From Myotis daubentonii (lineage: Eukaryota > Chordata > Mammalia > Chiroptera > Vespertilionidae), in assembly GCF_963259705.1 (NCBI RefSeq), contig NC_081844.1:107472671-107536670 (forward strand): a stretch of DNA of 64,000 nt, in the 5' to 3' direction. The notes under the pieces were generated by a model. That model saw only the letters and a program-made list of their open reading frames with translations, was not told where the DNA came from and did not search any database. This document shows, piece after piece, positions 41,559 to 52,855 of the stretch. How positions within the stretch are numbered: the first letter of the stretch is position 1; every line of letters starts with the position of its first letter. The position numbers and the translations under genes are program-made.

Positions 41559-42284
41559 TAGTTAGTGATACGTCTTAACCAGTTTGAATTATATTTAAAA
41601 CAAAATAATTTTTCTTTCACATCTTAAAGGCTCCTGTGCGTTCACGTGTAGTCCCAGCGCTGCTGGTGAGCAGGCTGACGCCATTTTCAATTCCGATTAT
41701 TTGATGAGATTTCCTGCCTTTTCTCTTTCCCACTCCCCGGGAGCTGTTACAGTCTCTGGTTTGTAAAGTCTCACGTGATGTGCGGTCCTTTTTCACGTAT
41801 GTTTCCTTGAAGGACGCGGCTCGGCCCTTTCAGTATGAATATGGACACATTCCCTTTAATTGTGAGAAACGTGAACGATCTCTTTAGTAATATCCCCCCA
41901 CTTTCATTCCCCCTTTAAAAAACCTCTATTGTTAAAGTGTTACATACGACCCTTTCCTCCCATCGGCCTCCTCCAGCCCGCCCCCGCCCTCCGTTCCCCA
42001 TTTATGAAATTGCTGTGATCTGGATTTCAGACCCGGACAAATTCTCTCCTCCTGTAATTCCCCTATGAGTTTTGACCTATTTGTCTCTCCATTCTACTTT
42101 CTGGGGTTTTCTCCAAACTTACACTATAACCCTCCTAGCGGGTTTAAACTGTTCTTCTATCATAATTTTAATTACAAGGGTTCCCCTTAATTTCCCAGCT
42201 TTGCCATGCCGCCCCACTTTATTTCATAAATGCAACACCTTGTCATGTCTCTTAGAACGCCGATGTATTTTTGTGTTTTCTCAC
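41559..42284. other. Probable degenerate LINE sequence
   Basis: Pyrimidine-biased text such as 'ttctactttctggggttttc' recalls reverse-strand LINE 3' sequence. Not confidently assigned. Confidence 0.3.
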
Positions 42285-42425
42285 CCCTGGCATTCAATCT
42301 TGTCTGCTGAGCATCTCCTTTCTCTCCTCCTCCCTCTTCCTCTCTCCCCTCTTCCTCCTCCTCCTTCATCTCTTCCCTCCCCCCACCCCCCATCTCTTCC
42401 CTTTTCTTCTTGTTCTCGGTTTGAT
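42285..42425. repeat. Polypyrimidine (CCTCTT-type) tract
   Basis: About 130 bases almost purely C/T on +, a candidate triplex-forming tract. Confidence 0.8.
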
Positions 42426-42689
42426 TTCCTTCACGGTACAGCTTTCCATCCACGTCGGGCATCCTCGGCGTCCATGCGGTTTAGGAGGCTGCCTGAGAGG
42501 CGGAACGGAGCTCTGTGTGAGCTGAGGGCGGAGCTTGCTGCAGGACCGCGCTTCTCTAGGTGTTTGTCTGCAAACCCCCGAGAGTCACCGAGACGCGGCC
42601 GGGGGCCCACAGGGTTAAGGCTGTTGTCACAATGATACCACACGTGACCTGCCCCGACCACCATGGTGACACTTGCACTCACGTGCAGA

Positions 42690-43060
42690 AAGAGTGGTCG
42701 GTGCGACGGTTCACTGCATGTGTCCACTTGGTCGGACATTATTCTGGATGTTTCTGCGCGAGCGTTTTGGGTGACATTCACATGGAAATGGGTGGGCTGC
42801 TGAGTAAAGCAGGTTGCCAGCCATTTGTGGGTGGGCCCATCTAATCGCTGAAGGCCTGACTAGAATAAAAAGGTCCGAGTACCCTGAGCAAGAGAATCCC
42901 CAGCAGACAGCCCTCGGGCTTGGACCAGAACACTGGCTCGCCTGCCCGGGGCTGCAGCCGCCACCCTCCCCGCGAGTTGGGCGTGCCGGCCTCTAGGACT
43001 CCGTATTACACATCTCTCTACAGACACACGTCCTGTTGGTTGTTTTCCTGGGGAACCCCG
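42690..43060 (+). mobile_element. Old interspersed repeat (L1-associated type)
   Basis: 'ggtcggacattattctggat', 'gggctgctgagtaaagcagg', 'ctgaaggcctgactagaata' and the end 'ttgttttcctggggaacccc' follow a mammalian repeat consensus I recall, but I cannot name the subfamily. Confidence 0.5.
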
Positions 43061-43667
43061 ACAAAGGCCACGGGGGAACCACTAGTGCGGATCAAGGCCG
43101 AGGCGCCACAACGGAGCGACGGAGTCCGAGCTGTTCGCTGCCAGCACTCGCCGCGAAAGGCCAGCTTCACTGAGGAATGGCCCTCAGGAGCAGGAGGAAA
43201 CGTCAGTGTCACTACGCCCGCCCCCTGCGCCACCTCCGTTTCATATCCTGGTGACGCGGGCAGGGGCAGGGTGCACTCCCGCTGCCTGAGGGTGCGGTGT
43301 GGTCTGGAGCCACCTGTTCTCCACGGAACACCATTCTTACTCGGAAACGGCTGGCGGGCGAGCGAGGCTTGTCCAGACTCAGGGATTCAGCAAACGCATC
43401 TCAACAAAGGAATCCAGTGACCTTGTCCCTTCAAGGAAGACAACGGGAAGCACCTGGGGCCAATGACAAGCTGAGCTTTAAAACCAAGGCTCAGAGGCGG
43501 GGACTCGTGGCTGTGGGTGAGTGTGAGCTTGCCGTCTCCCAGGACTGGCGCTTCTCCCATGAGCCCAGCGGTCATGCAGAGAGCGCGTCTTTTGATTTGG
43601 TCATGGAAGGTGTCAACAGCTTGGAAGCCCTGCATGACGCAGTGAACCAATACAGAATGGTGTGTTG
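43061..43667. other. Unique sequence, nothing recognised
   Basis: No element identified. Frames up to about 165 codons lack motifs. Confidence 0.4.
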
Positions 43668-43884
43668 GGCCCGGCCCGTGTTGCTCAGTGGTTGAGCACC
43701 GACCCATGAACCAAGAGGTCGCTGGATTCCCAGTCAGGGCACAGGCCCGTGTTGGGGGCTCGATCCCCAGTGGCAGGAGGCAGCCGATCAATGATTCTCT
43801 CTCCCCTCGATGTTTCTATCTCTCTCTCCCGCTCCCTTTCCCTCGCTCTAAAGCTCAATAAAAACATATTTAAAAACAAACAAC
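43668..43884 (+). mobile_element. Ves SINE, plus strand
   Basis: Head 'ttgctcagtggttgagcac', middle 'gggctcgatccccagtggca', pyrimidine body, and 'aataaaaacatatttaaaaa' tail. An AATAAA-type signal lies in the tail. Confidence 0.92.
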
Positions 43885-44493
43885 AAAGTCATGTATTAGT
43901 AAAAGATTCACTCAAAGTGCTGGGGGGAGAGGGGTGAGGGCAATGGATTTAATACAAGAGAAGACGAGAAGCTCACTGAGCCCAGGAGAGAGGAGCGAGG
44001 CCCAGCCAGCCTGCAGGGCCACGAGCGTGGGAACAAGTGAGAGGGTTTCAGAGTCCACCTTGCAGTAGCCTCCGGGAAGCTGCACACCTCTGTGCTGTCA
44101 GGGAATATATGCAATTGTTCGGAAAAGCGAGGGACACACTCCCCACTCCACCCTTCCCATCGCCATACCCGTGTGAGGCCAGATCTCCTCCACACCCCGC
44201 GACCCAACAACTTATCACGGCGAACTGAGTGCCGGAGCCGACCCGAGGGGCCAGCTTTGTTAACCCGGACCTTTAAAGAGATTTGCAAAACTGTGAAACG
44301 ATGCCACTCTTTTTACTACATTTTTGCTGGTTTTGGAAAGAAAAAACCACAGTTATTTTTTAATAACAATATGTCATTTGTACACATAATTGAATCAATA
44401 CATATTTAAAACATGTCTTGGTTTTAATTCCTGAATATTAATGGGCATAACCCACATAAACAAAATCTCCTGAGAGTCTTCAATCATTTTAAA
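43885..44493. other. Unique sequence; possible repeat near right end
   Basis: AT-rich 44330-44490 may be a decayed transposon piece. Not assigned. Confidence 0.35.
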
Positions 44494-44586
44494 AATAATC
44501 CTCACCCAAGGGTATATATTTTAATTGATTTTTTTTTTTTGAGAGAGAGAGAGAGGAAGGGAGAGAGGAAAGAGGGGAGAAGGAAG

Positions 44587-44624
<38 letters not shown>

Positions 44625-44733
44625 GAGAGACACTGATCAGTTGCCTCCCCTACACGCCCCACCCGGGGATGGAACCTGCAACCTTTTTGTGCCGGGGCAA
44701 CGCTCCAATGAACTGAGCAAGCTGCCCGGGCAC
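44494..44733 (-). mobile_element. Ves SINE with GA expansion
   Basis: Has 'taatcctcacccaagggtat', T tract, an expanded purine (GA) region at about 44541-44632, and head 'gaactgagcaagctgcccgg'. Confidence 0.9.
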
Positions 44734-44934
44734 ATCTCCCACCGTTTTAAAGACTGTCTAGGGATCTGGAGATGGAGGGTGGCTCTGGACGGTGTGACCT
44801 GAACAGGCTGCTCCCGTGAAGGGCCCACTGTGGCTGTGTGGTGTGTGGCATTATCTGTCCTACGGTCCTACGTCCCCGCCCCCCGTTCTGGCCATGCTCT
44901 GTGGAGAACAGTTAACATTGGTTTTAGTGATGTA
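44734..44934. other. Unique sequence
   Basis: Nothing recognised. Confidence 0.4.
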
Positions 44935-45300
44935 TTTTCCTTAACTTAATACACCCCACGTGTTAGTATCCCAAATGGCAATCCATGTAAAAGTCATTAA
45001 TGAATGATCTTCCCTGGTTGTGCGGACAGGAGCCTCTCCAGCCGGGCACGCCCGCGCCGTGTGGCCTCAGCCCTGCATTTGATTATCAGCGGAGGGATTT
45101 GCAGGTTTGACTCAAGCCCTCCACACCCTCCGCGTCCCGCACCCAGTTCCCGTGAGGCCTCCTTTCACCGGGGATCTGCCTGTCACCCCCATGGCTCCCG
45201 GGAGCCTCACCACCCCGCCCTTTAAAAACAACATTGCAAATCCTGCTTTCGCACAGGCCAGGCCGAGATAGCTGAGCTGTGACTCACGTCGTTTCAGCAG
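44935..45300. promoter_or_regulatory. Candidate conserved noncoding element
   Basis: Repeat-free: 'aagtcattaatgaatgatct', 'catttgattatcagcggagg' and 'aacaacattgcaaatcctgc', with a GC-rich centre. Motif-rich, non-coding. Conservation untested. Confidence 0.3.
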
Positions 45301-47073
45301 GGCTTAGCGCTTTCATGTCTTTCTAAATGGGCTGGGAGCAAAGGTAAGTAGCTCAATAGGAAGATGTGCAAAGGATATTAACCAGCAATGCACACACAAG
45401 GAGATGCCGCTGAGCGCATGACAGGGCGCCCAGCCTCCAGAGCAGTTGACAGCCACTGTTCCCATCAAGCAGGAGTCTGGCCCCTGAGGCTGGTGAGTGC
45501 GGACAAATGGCTCCTCTGGAAAGCAGTGGGCGCCATCCAGGAAAGCTAAGAGCATGCTCCCCCCCGCTCCCCCCACCCCCCACGATGGCCAGCACGTCCG
45601 TGGGGGCGCCTTCTAAGAACCTTCCCACGTGAGCACCAGGAGGCAGACGCGAGGGTCCTTGCGGTGGCCAAACACCTGACTCTGGGATAGCGGGATGGAC
45701 CATGACACCGGGCACACACACGGACACAATGTGCCCGATGAAAAGACCCACGCAGAGCTACACGGGCTCACCGAGGGCCCGAGTCATACGATGAGCGGAA
45801 AGCCAACGTTCAGGCACCGGGAGAACGGTGCTACTTGGTACGGATACCACACTGAGCAACGCCAGGTTGTGTTTAAGGTTCTCACACAGATGTCTGCACT
45901 GATGCAGAGGAGTCTGGGGCGGGGAGATGTCACCGTGGTGGCAGCGAGATCTTTGGGGAGAGGGTTGAAGCGCGGTGGGCAGAAGGGGCCTCAGCGTTGC
46001 CTGCCCTTTGACTCTGTTGTGAGGGAAGCGATCGTCATGAATTACTTGTGGAATTTAAACAAACGAGGAATACGGGCCTGGGAAGACTTAGTCCCCCTTC
46101 CTGGCCGCGAGAAACAGATGCAGGTCTTCCTTCTTCGGGTCCATCTGGTCTTGTTCCGGGGTCGCTGAGCCTGGGGGGGCCTGGTTCTGCCCTTGGCGCG
46201 ACCGTGGGCAGGGGCTTCTCCTCAGTGCATTGAGTCCACATGATGAAGCAGGTGCTGCTGTTTCCGGGAAAAGGCTAATCTGTCCGAGACCCCACATCAG
46301 ATGCGACTCACCAAGTCCAGTGGCCACTTCTTCAAAACGGGCTTGGCCCAGCTCGTGGCAGCTGTGGTCTCCCATCAGATGTGTCGCCGAGATTGGCCTC
46401 TGAGAGATGCGAGAGGCCCGGGCTCCACGGAGATGCCTTCTGGTGTCAGGTGTCACGTTAATGAGTCCGGGGCCTGGCTTGCCCACGAGAATCAGATGCC
46501 TGCTAAGCCAGGAGACCACGGACCTAACCAGGAACAGTCAGGGGAAGGCAAAGACAAGCTCACTGATGTCTAAACGCACGTCTGTGTGTTTGCTTTTGGC
46601 ACCGGTTTGGGTCAGCACAGTTTTGTGCCTGAAGTTGGGAACTAAATGTTTCTACTCTCAGTGTGCCTACAAATCAGAATTTGGGAATTAAATTGCGTTG
46701 GTGAATTCGAGACACCGGTGGTATCTCAGCTCAGGCCGCCAGAACAAGACCTAAAAGAGGGAGGGTGTGCCATGCTTGGACTAATGCCCGATGCACGCCT
46801 GCACTGCCTGAACCCCCCAGTCCAGGCCCCGGGACAGGGGACCCCTCGCACCCTTTCTACCTGAGATGGGCATGACCTGGGACGCTCCAGGCCACTGTCA
46901 TGGACTGGAAATGGTGCAAAATTCTAGAAGAAGCCGTTTCCACTTGTGGGCCACAGACTAGCCTTAGAGTAACCCCCCCCCCCAATGTAGACCCCCAGTC
47001 CCGGAGGCTCCAGTGGTGAATCTATTAGAGAGTCATTCCTTCCCTATCCTGGCTTTACATCCACTGTTTTTAA
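45301..47073. other. Long interval, nothing recognised
   Basis: A 157-codon frame at 45695-46168 and others show no domain. Poly-C run at about 46975-46984. No exon called. Confidence 0.4.
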
Positions 47074-47086
47074 ATCTTACTTTCTT

Positions 47087-47309
47087 TTTCTTTTTTGGTA
47101 TGTTTTTATTGATTTCAGAGAGAGGAAGGGAGAGGGGGAGAGGGATAGAAACATCAGTGATGAGAGAGAATCATTGATCGGCTGCCTCCTGCACCCTCCA
47201 CACTGGGGATCGAGCCCACAACCCGGCCATGTACCCGGACTTGGAATGGAACCGGTGACCTCCTGGTTCATGGATCGATGCTCAACCACCGAGCCATGCA
47301 GGCCGGGCC
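47087..47309 (-). mobile_element. Ves SINE
   Basis: Complete minus-strand copy. Perfect 13-bp duplication ATCTTACTTTCTT at 47074-47086 and 47310-47322. Head ends 'gagccatgcaggccgggcc'. Confidence 0.95.
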
Positions 47310-47699
47310 ATCTTACTTTCTTAAAAGGCAAACAAACACAAAGACCACGTCTCTTATTCCCCTTGCCCTGCAGCTTACAGCCCCGTTTCTTGCTCCCTTT
47401 GCAGCAAAACTTCCTGACAGGGTTTCCACCCTCAGTGTTTCGTGCCTCCTCCACTCTCCCTGGAAGCAGCGCCCACCGGGCATTGCACCCTCCGCGTCAC
47501 TGAAGCTGCTCCTGCCAAGGGCGCCCGTGCCCTCCTCACTGCTGATGCCAGGGGTCGGCCCTGGGGCCCAGCCCTGCTGGCTGCTCAGCAGCCCTGGCCA
47601 GACCCCGCGCCTCCCCCGGAGGCAGGCTCTCGCCCGGCTGCCAGGACACCGGCAGCCTTCCCTTTCCTCCCTGACCTCTCTATGGGGAGCGGCCCGCTC

Positions 47700-48295
47700 G
47701 GTCCTGGGTCTGTGTCGCTTCTCCATCTTTATTTCCTTGATGGTCTCTCGTCTTCACACACCTCCTATATTCTGATGATGCCACGTGTCCAGCTCCACTC
47801 AGATCTCCCTCCTGGGCCCCAGCCTCCGATGGCCTCCACCCACGGGACATCTCCCCTTGCCTGTCCGAGAAACAGCACAAACTCAATTGGCTGAGTTGCA
47901 CATCTCCCCTCTACCTCCTGCCCCAACTGCCCCCCCACCCCCCCGAAGCTCTTCCATCTCAGTCGGCAGCAACTTCAGCCTCCCAGGGCTCCATCCCCGA
48001 ATCGTGAAGTCGTCCTCAAATCCTTCCTTTCTGCCATGGCCCATCCAGTCCATCAGCTCACCTCCTGGCTCTGCCTTGAGCGTTTTCCAGAATCATACCC
48101 TCCCCTCTGCCTACTCTTGCCCAAGCCCCTCCCCTCAGACCTGGACAACTTAGATTTCCTTGATTCTACCCCTGCTCCCACAGCCTGTTCTCAACGCAGC
48201 AGCCAGAAGGGTCCTTATCCGACATCAATTAGATCAAAACGTGATCTAAACACTTCCATGTCATTCAGAGTCTAAGCCAAAGCCCCTACCATACC
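47700..48295 (+). pseudogene. L2 (CR1-type LINE) reverse transcriptase relic
   Basis: Order and wording follow the L2 ORF2 3' half. 47765-47785 reads Leu-Tyr-Ser-Asp-Asp-Ala, i.e. the catalytic YADD motif of L2 as YSDD (Tyr-Ser-Asp-Asp at 47768-47779). Downstream come 'catctcagtcggcagcaact', 'gtcgtcctcaaatccttcct', 'ccatccagtccatcagctca' and 'cgcagcagccagaagggtcc'. The frame shifts several times between these blocks, so nothing is expressed. Ancient. Confidence 0.75.
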
Positions 48296-48298
48296 CCC

Positions 48299-48550
48299 AA
48301 CACACACACATCACACACACACCACACACACACCACATACACATAATATACACACATCAACACAACACACATCACATACACACATCACATACACATAGTA
48401 TACGCATAACACACATCACACATACATATAACATACACAAACACGCACAACACAATACACATAACATAGACACATATCTCTCTCACACACATCACACACA
48501 CGTGCGTGCGCGCACACACACACACACACGCGCGCGCACACACACACATC
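48299..48550. repeat. (CA)n complex microsatellite
   Basis: About 250 bp of CA with ATA, TCA and finally alternating CG/CA steps (48495-48550). Alternating purine-pyrimidine throughout. Confidence 0.95.
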
Positions 48551-49339
48551 AGCGGGACTACTAGCCCCTCTGCTGGCAATGGCGCCACCTCCCGCACTGT
48601 CCAGGGTGAAGGCTGACCTTGTCCTCACCCCTGTCCCACCGGCACTCAGTCCTATAGACTCTGCCGCCTACATATGTTGTCAGTGCGTGTCCACTTCCTT
48701 CAACGCGCAGTCCAGCTGTCACCCTGCACACCCCACACCCGCCTCCACCTAAGCCCTGGGAGCAGATGGAAGTGCACGTTCTAGTCTCAAGTCCTCCAGC
48801 CTCACCCCACAGAGCGCCCCCCCCCCCGCCCTCTGAGGACCCCCTGCCTCCCTGCCCACCCCTCCTCCTCCAGCGCATCCTCCAATGCCCAGTGCCTACA
48901 ACTTGCTCCATATCTGTGTGCGGAGTGAATGAGCAAATGCATCACGGAATGGGGAGAACGATGAGACCGGGAGGAAGTGTGGTGTGGGTCAAGTTCTACA
49001 GGAAATGGCCTTTTGCTGGGCGGTGGGAGCTGTGGAGGTTTGAGATCAGGGGATGACGCGATCCGAGGGGCCTGCTGAGGCCCAGACAGGGGGGCATGCG
49101 GTCTGAGCCCAGCACTTCCCGCTCCTCTGCGACCAGCTATTTGGAAAAGGGGGGGTGGGGGGGGAGGTGAGGGGCGGGGAGGAGGGAAGAACAGGAGACA
49201 GGAGGGAAGAGCCCTGCAGAGACTTGTCAGGGGCACGGGAGGGATGAAGCAGGATTATGCCGGCAGAGAAGCCGCCCTGGGGCCCGGGCGGCCGGGAGCC
49301 CGCCGTGGCCGAGTGCCTGCAGGCCCGCCAAATAGCGGG
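48551..49339. other. Unique GC-rich sequence
   Basis: Poly-C run at 48819-48828 and G-rich run 49149-49180. No gene recognised. Confidence 0.4.
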
Positions 49340-49690
49340 TGATTGGGGCTTAGCTTCCTGACAACAATGACGTGAACATGCCACAATGGCCCGTTTCTAG
49401 AAGCTTCACCTCCTTTCACCGGAGACGATGATCCTGGCAATGTGGGGCCCGAGGAGCGGGGAGCGGGCCCATTACGCTGCTATCGGCCAGCTCCACGCCC
49501 CACATGGAAGTCTGACAGGCACCTCCCTCCCGGCCTCGCTCCTGTGAAATCTTGTAGCAATTAGCAGGCATTTCACGGCCCATTTCTGTCAAATAATGTG
49601 ACGGGCAAACCAGGCCTTTGTAAGCGGCTGAGCACGGCAAATCATTTTCTGCTTCCAGATGGAGAGGGAGTTTGAGTTCCTGGGGATGAG
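49340..49690. promoter_or_regulatory. Candidate conserved noncoding element
   Basis: Repeat-free: 'gggtgattggggcttagctt', 'acaacaatgacgtgaacatg', 'tagcaattagcaggcatttc', 'ctgtcaaataatgtgacggg'. Non-coding, with homeodomain- and CRE-like motifs. Confidence 0.35.
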
Positions 49691-50249
49691 TCACTGGGAC
49701 CAAGTCCAATGTCCTGCATCCTGACCCCTCTCCCTCCTGGACTCGGGCAGAGAGGGGCGTGGGCCCGGCCCGGCCCAGTGTCCCGGCCCCTCTCGCGCAC
49801 GTGCTCCCCACCGCCTCCCCCCGGAAGCTCCATCCTGCACAGCAGCCGCGTCCCTGGCTGGTGGGTCCCCTGTCCACCTGCTGTTCTCTCCCAGGTCCTC
49901 ATCCTGGTTCTCTGGCCTCATCCTACCCTCCCCCCCAACCCCCGCCCCGTCTCAGCTTGAACTCGCATTCTAACTCCCGGGTCCTACTCCCAGCCGCCCC
50001 TGCCCTGCGCTCTGGGCTCACACCCACCCCGGGTCCCAGCGGCCAGGCCCTTCCCCTGGTCTCGGGCGGGATCACGGCAGCCCGCTCCCCACGGCATGTC
50101 TCCCGTCCATCTTCATAAAACCCACCCGATAGCATCTCCTGACCCAGGGCCTTCAGCGCTCCGCAAAGATCATCAGGACAAGGCCACAGCCTATGAAACT
50201 CGAAGCTCCCGTGGCCACTGCCCTCTGCCGCCGCCCACCCCCTTGCAGG
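49691..50249. other. Unique GC-rich sequence
   Basis: Long frames on both strands are composition-driven. No domain. Confidence 0.4.
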
Positions 50250-50450
50250 CCCAGGCCTGGGGTGAATAGCGGTGGCTCTGCAGCCAGTGGGCCTGGACTT
50301 GGAACTCTGGCCTCTCCACCACAAGCCACACGTCCCTGGGAAGGCCTGTTTGCTCTCCATTCTCCAGGCTCCTCGTCTGTGATGAGGGGCCTGAGAGGTA
50401 CCCCCAGGGGGCTGTGAGGGTGCAGTGAGTCAGAGCCGAGCACCCTGCTG
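50250..50450 (+). repeat. MIR SINE
   Basis: 'ctctgcagccagtgggcctg', 'ccctgggaaggcctgtttgc', 'aggctcctcgtctgtgatga', 'gtgagggtgcagtgagtcag' in MIR order. Confidence 0.75.
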
Positions 50451-51104
50451 GCCGGCTGCCGGCCCCCAGAAGCCCGACTTCTTAGCCCACGGCCTTCCTG
50501 GTGCCTCAGGGCCCTCCACGCCGCCCTAGGCCCAGGCCTCACCCCTGCCCGTATGTGAGCACACGGTCCACTGGCTCCCTGTCTGCGATGCCAGGGCCTC
50601 CAAACCCGACACCAGGTCCTCACCAGGCCTGTGCCTCGCCGTGGGCCCCGCGCCTGAGGGTCCCGGAACCTTGTAGATGGGAACCAGCCTGTCGATAGGG
50701 AGCGGACGGTGGGAGTGGACGCGGTGCCACACGCGTGGGTGGCTCGGGATGAGCGAAACGGGTGCCCGAGGCTGAATTCTTTTATCACGGCCTCCCCTGC
50801 TGTGTGACTCGACAATCGATTCGTCCCCCTGCTCCTCTGTCAACCTGGGGTGACAGCTCCCTGATGTTGTGATGGTTCTGCCACGTGGCCCGTCGTGGGC
50901 CCTCAGGTGACGCGCGTCGTGTCTCCTAGGGTTCGCGGGGCTCTGCACCCTGGAGAGGCCCGAGGGTCTCTGCGCAGAAGCAAGAAGCCACCCGGTGAGA
51001 AGTGCGGCAGCACCCACAGCCGTGGCATCCACGGTGACGTCGCGTCACCAGGAGCCTGGGCCGCAATAGGAAGGGACCAGGTCTGCTCTCAAGTCCCCGC
51101 AGCG
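50451..51104. other. Unique GC-rich sequence
   Basis: Nothing recognised. Frames up to about 220 codons on the minus strand across this and neighbouring sequence lack motifs. Confidence 0.4.
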
Positions 51105-51124
51105 TGGGCCACTAGAGGGCGCCA
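51105..51124 (+). promoter_or_regulatory. Strong CTCF-type motif
   Basis: TGGGCCACTAGAGGGCGCCA fits the CTCF core (CCACTAGAGGGCGC) closely, + orientation, in unique sequence. Confidence 0.7.
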
Positions 51125-51445
51125 GCAGCTGCAGTCCGGCTGCAGAGCTGCCCGCAGGCTGGCGGGGAAGACTGGACCCTGTGCGGGGAGCCCGCCCTCC
51201 TCGGCCTGGGACTCTGCCTGAGCCTGGCAGCCGGTGGGGCAGCCGCAGGGCCTGAGAGCAGACACACACCCAGACCTGCCTGGGGAGGGAACTGAAAGGC
51301 GCCAGGACCCAAATCACACACAGCATCCCCCTCGCTGGTTCTGCTCGGCTGGCTTTGCCACAAATGGACGCCGTTAGCACACGCACGCTTTCCCGTCTCC
51401 GTGTAACCTCTCTGGGTGATAATGTCTAAGTTGGAGGCCTCAGCT

Positions 51446-51618
51446 GAGCCCGAGGGCACTGGGCCTCCCTCTGGGAGCCCCGCCTTGTGGGGTCCACGGA
51501 CGCTTCGACCCACAGACGCTGTCCCCTGTGCAGAGCCCCTGTGCAGAGCCCGAGGGCACTGGGCCTCCCTCTGGGAGCCCCGCCTTGTGGGGTCCACGGA
51601 CGCTTCGACCCACAGACG
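51446..51618. repeat. 100-bp period direct duplication
   Basis: A 73-bp block starting GAGCCCGAGGGCACTGGGCC at 51446-51518 recurs identically at 51546-51618, separated by 27 bp that itself has a short repeat (CTGTGCAGAGCCC). Confidence 0.95.
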
Positions 51619-52374
51619 GGGCCCCATGTGCAGAGCCCCCGGCCGGTTTGCGGAGACGGACAGGGGCTGGTGGGAACGGCAGGGAGGCCATCACCATGGT
51701 CCAGGGAGAGAGGGTGCGGCAAGGACCAGGGTGGTGGCCGTGGAGGCGGGAGGGGGAATGATTTGGGAGCTGTTTCTGAGGCAGAGTCGATGGGACCTGC
51801 TGCTGGAGGTATGAATGGCGAGGACAAGGTGCCCGAAGGAACGCCCTTCAGTGCCCGCGGCCCGGATGTGCCTGCAGAATAGAAATCTCTCCTATTCGCT
51901 GGTTCCTGGGTGGGACCTCTGTGGAGGCCAGGGGCGTGGGGGGGGGGGGGGGGAGGGCAGGCGTCCTGAAGGCTCAGGGGGACGGAACCCTTTGCGAATG
52001 AGGCGCTCCCTCCCCCAGGAGGTTCCGTGTGGAAAGTGCGTTGAGGGCCACTGTCTCAGAAGTGGGGACTGTCCCCCTGGGGTGGGGCCGGGCCTCCGTG
52101 GCCTCCGTGAGGATGAAGGAAACAGCCCAAGAAAGAAACAAAACGCTCTCCTCCAAGCCTCCTCTTCCCACAGCGCGTGGCCCGTGAGGCGGACAGAGGT
52201 TCCCGTACGGGGTGGGGGGCGCGGTGCGGCTTTAACGGCGGGGCTCCGAGCACCCCCTGCCCTGGCTTCCCCACCTGAGGCAGTGGTGCATCCCGGGCCT
52301 GGCTCTCCTGCGGCAGAATTAGGGGGGCTGGGCGGTGGGGAACCCGCCCCCCCACCCCTGCTAGGATAAGTAAA
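51619..52374. other. Unique GC-rich sequence with a long poly-G
   Basis: Poly-G run of about 15 at 51938-51953. Nothing else recognised. Confidence 0.4.
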
Positions 52375-52570
52375 CAGGAAGCGAGGACAGAGGCCAAGGG
52401 CATTAAATCCCAATTATCTGCTCGTCCTAAATACTTCCTGTGAGAACAATTTGTCATTGACAGACTTAATTAGACTCTTGACCAATATTTTCCAGATGTG
52501 CGGCTCTTGCTAAAAGCCCGGCACAGATGTTCTCCACAGTTAATGAGGCAGCTGAGGCGAGCCCTTCGGG
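52375..52570. promoter_or_regulatory. Candidate conserved noncoding element
   Basis: 'gcattaaatcccaattatct', 'aacaatttgtcattgacaga' followed by 'cttaattagactc' (TAATTA 52468-52473), 'cagttaatgaggcagctgag'. Dense in homeodomain-type sites and repeat-free. One of the best enhancer candidates here. Confidence 0.4.
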
Positions 52571-52847
52571 GGAGAGCTGGGGCAAGAGCCACAGGCTCTG
52601 AAATCATGCTCAGTGGATCATGAAAGAGAACCCATTGGCCTTGGGGGTCTTTCAGAGAAACAGACACCAGTGGCAGAGGCAGTGGGTCACGGAGGGGTGT
52701 CCCTGTGGCCGGGGCCCCGTGTCCCCTCCGCTAACTGGGAGCAGCCGCAGCCCAGAGGACCTGGGGTCTGTTTTGAATACGAGGCAACCAGGAGGGATGA
52801 GAGAGACAGAGAAGCGGGCAGGAGTGGAGCCCTTGTCCCTGCATTAC
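52571..52847. other. Unique sequence
   Basis: Nothing recognised before SPIN copy 2. Confidence 0.4.
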
Positions 52848-52855
52848 CCCTAAGC

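Noticed and set aside
45695..46168. 157-codon + strand frame
   Set aside because: No recognisable domain, no splice sites or CpG promoter, and no supporting composition signal.
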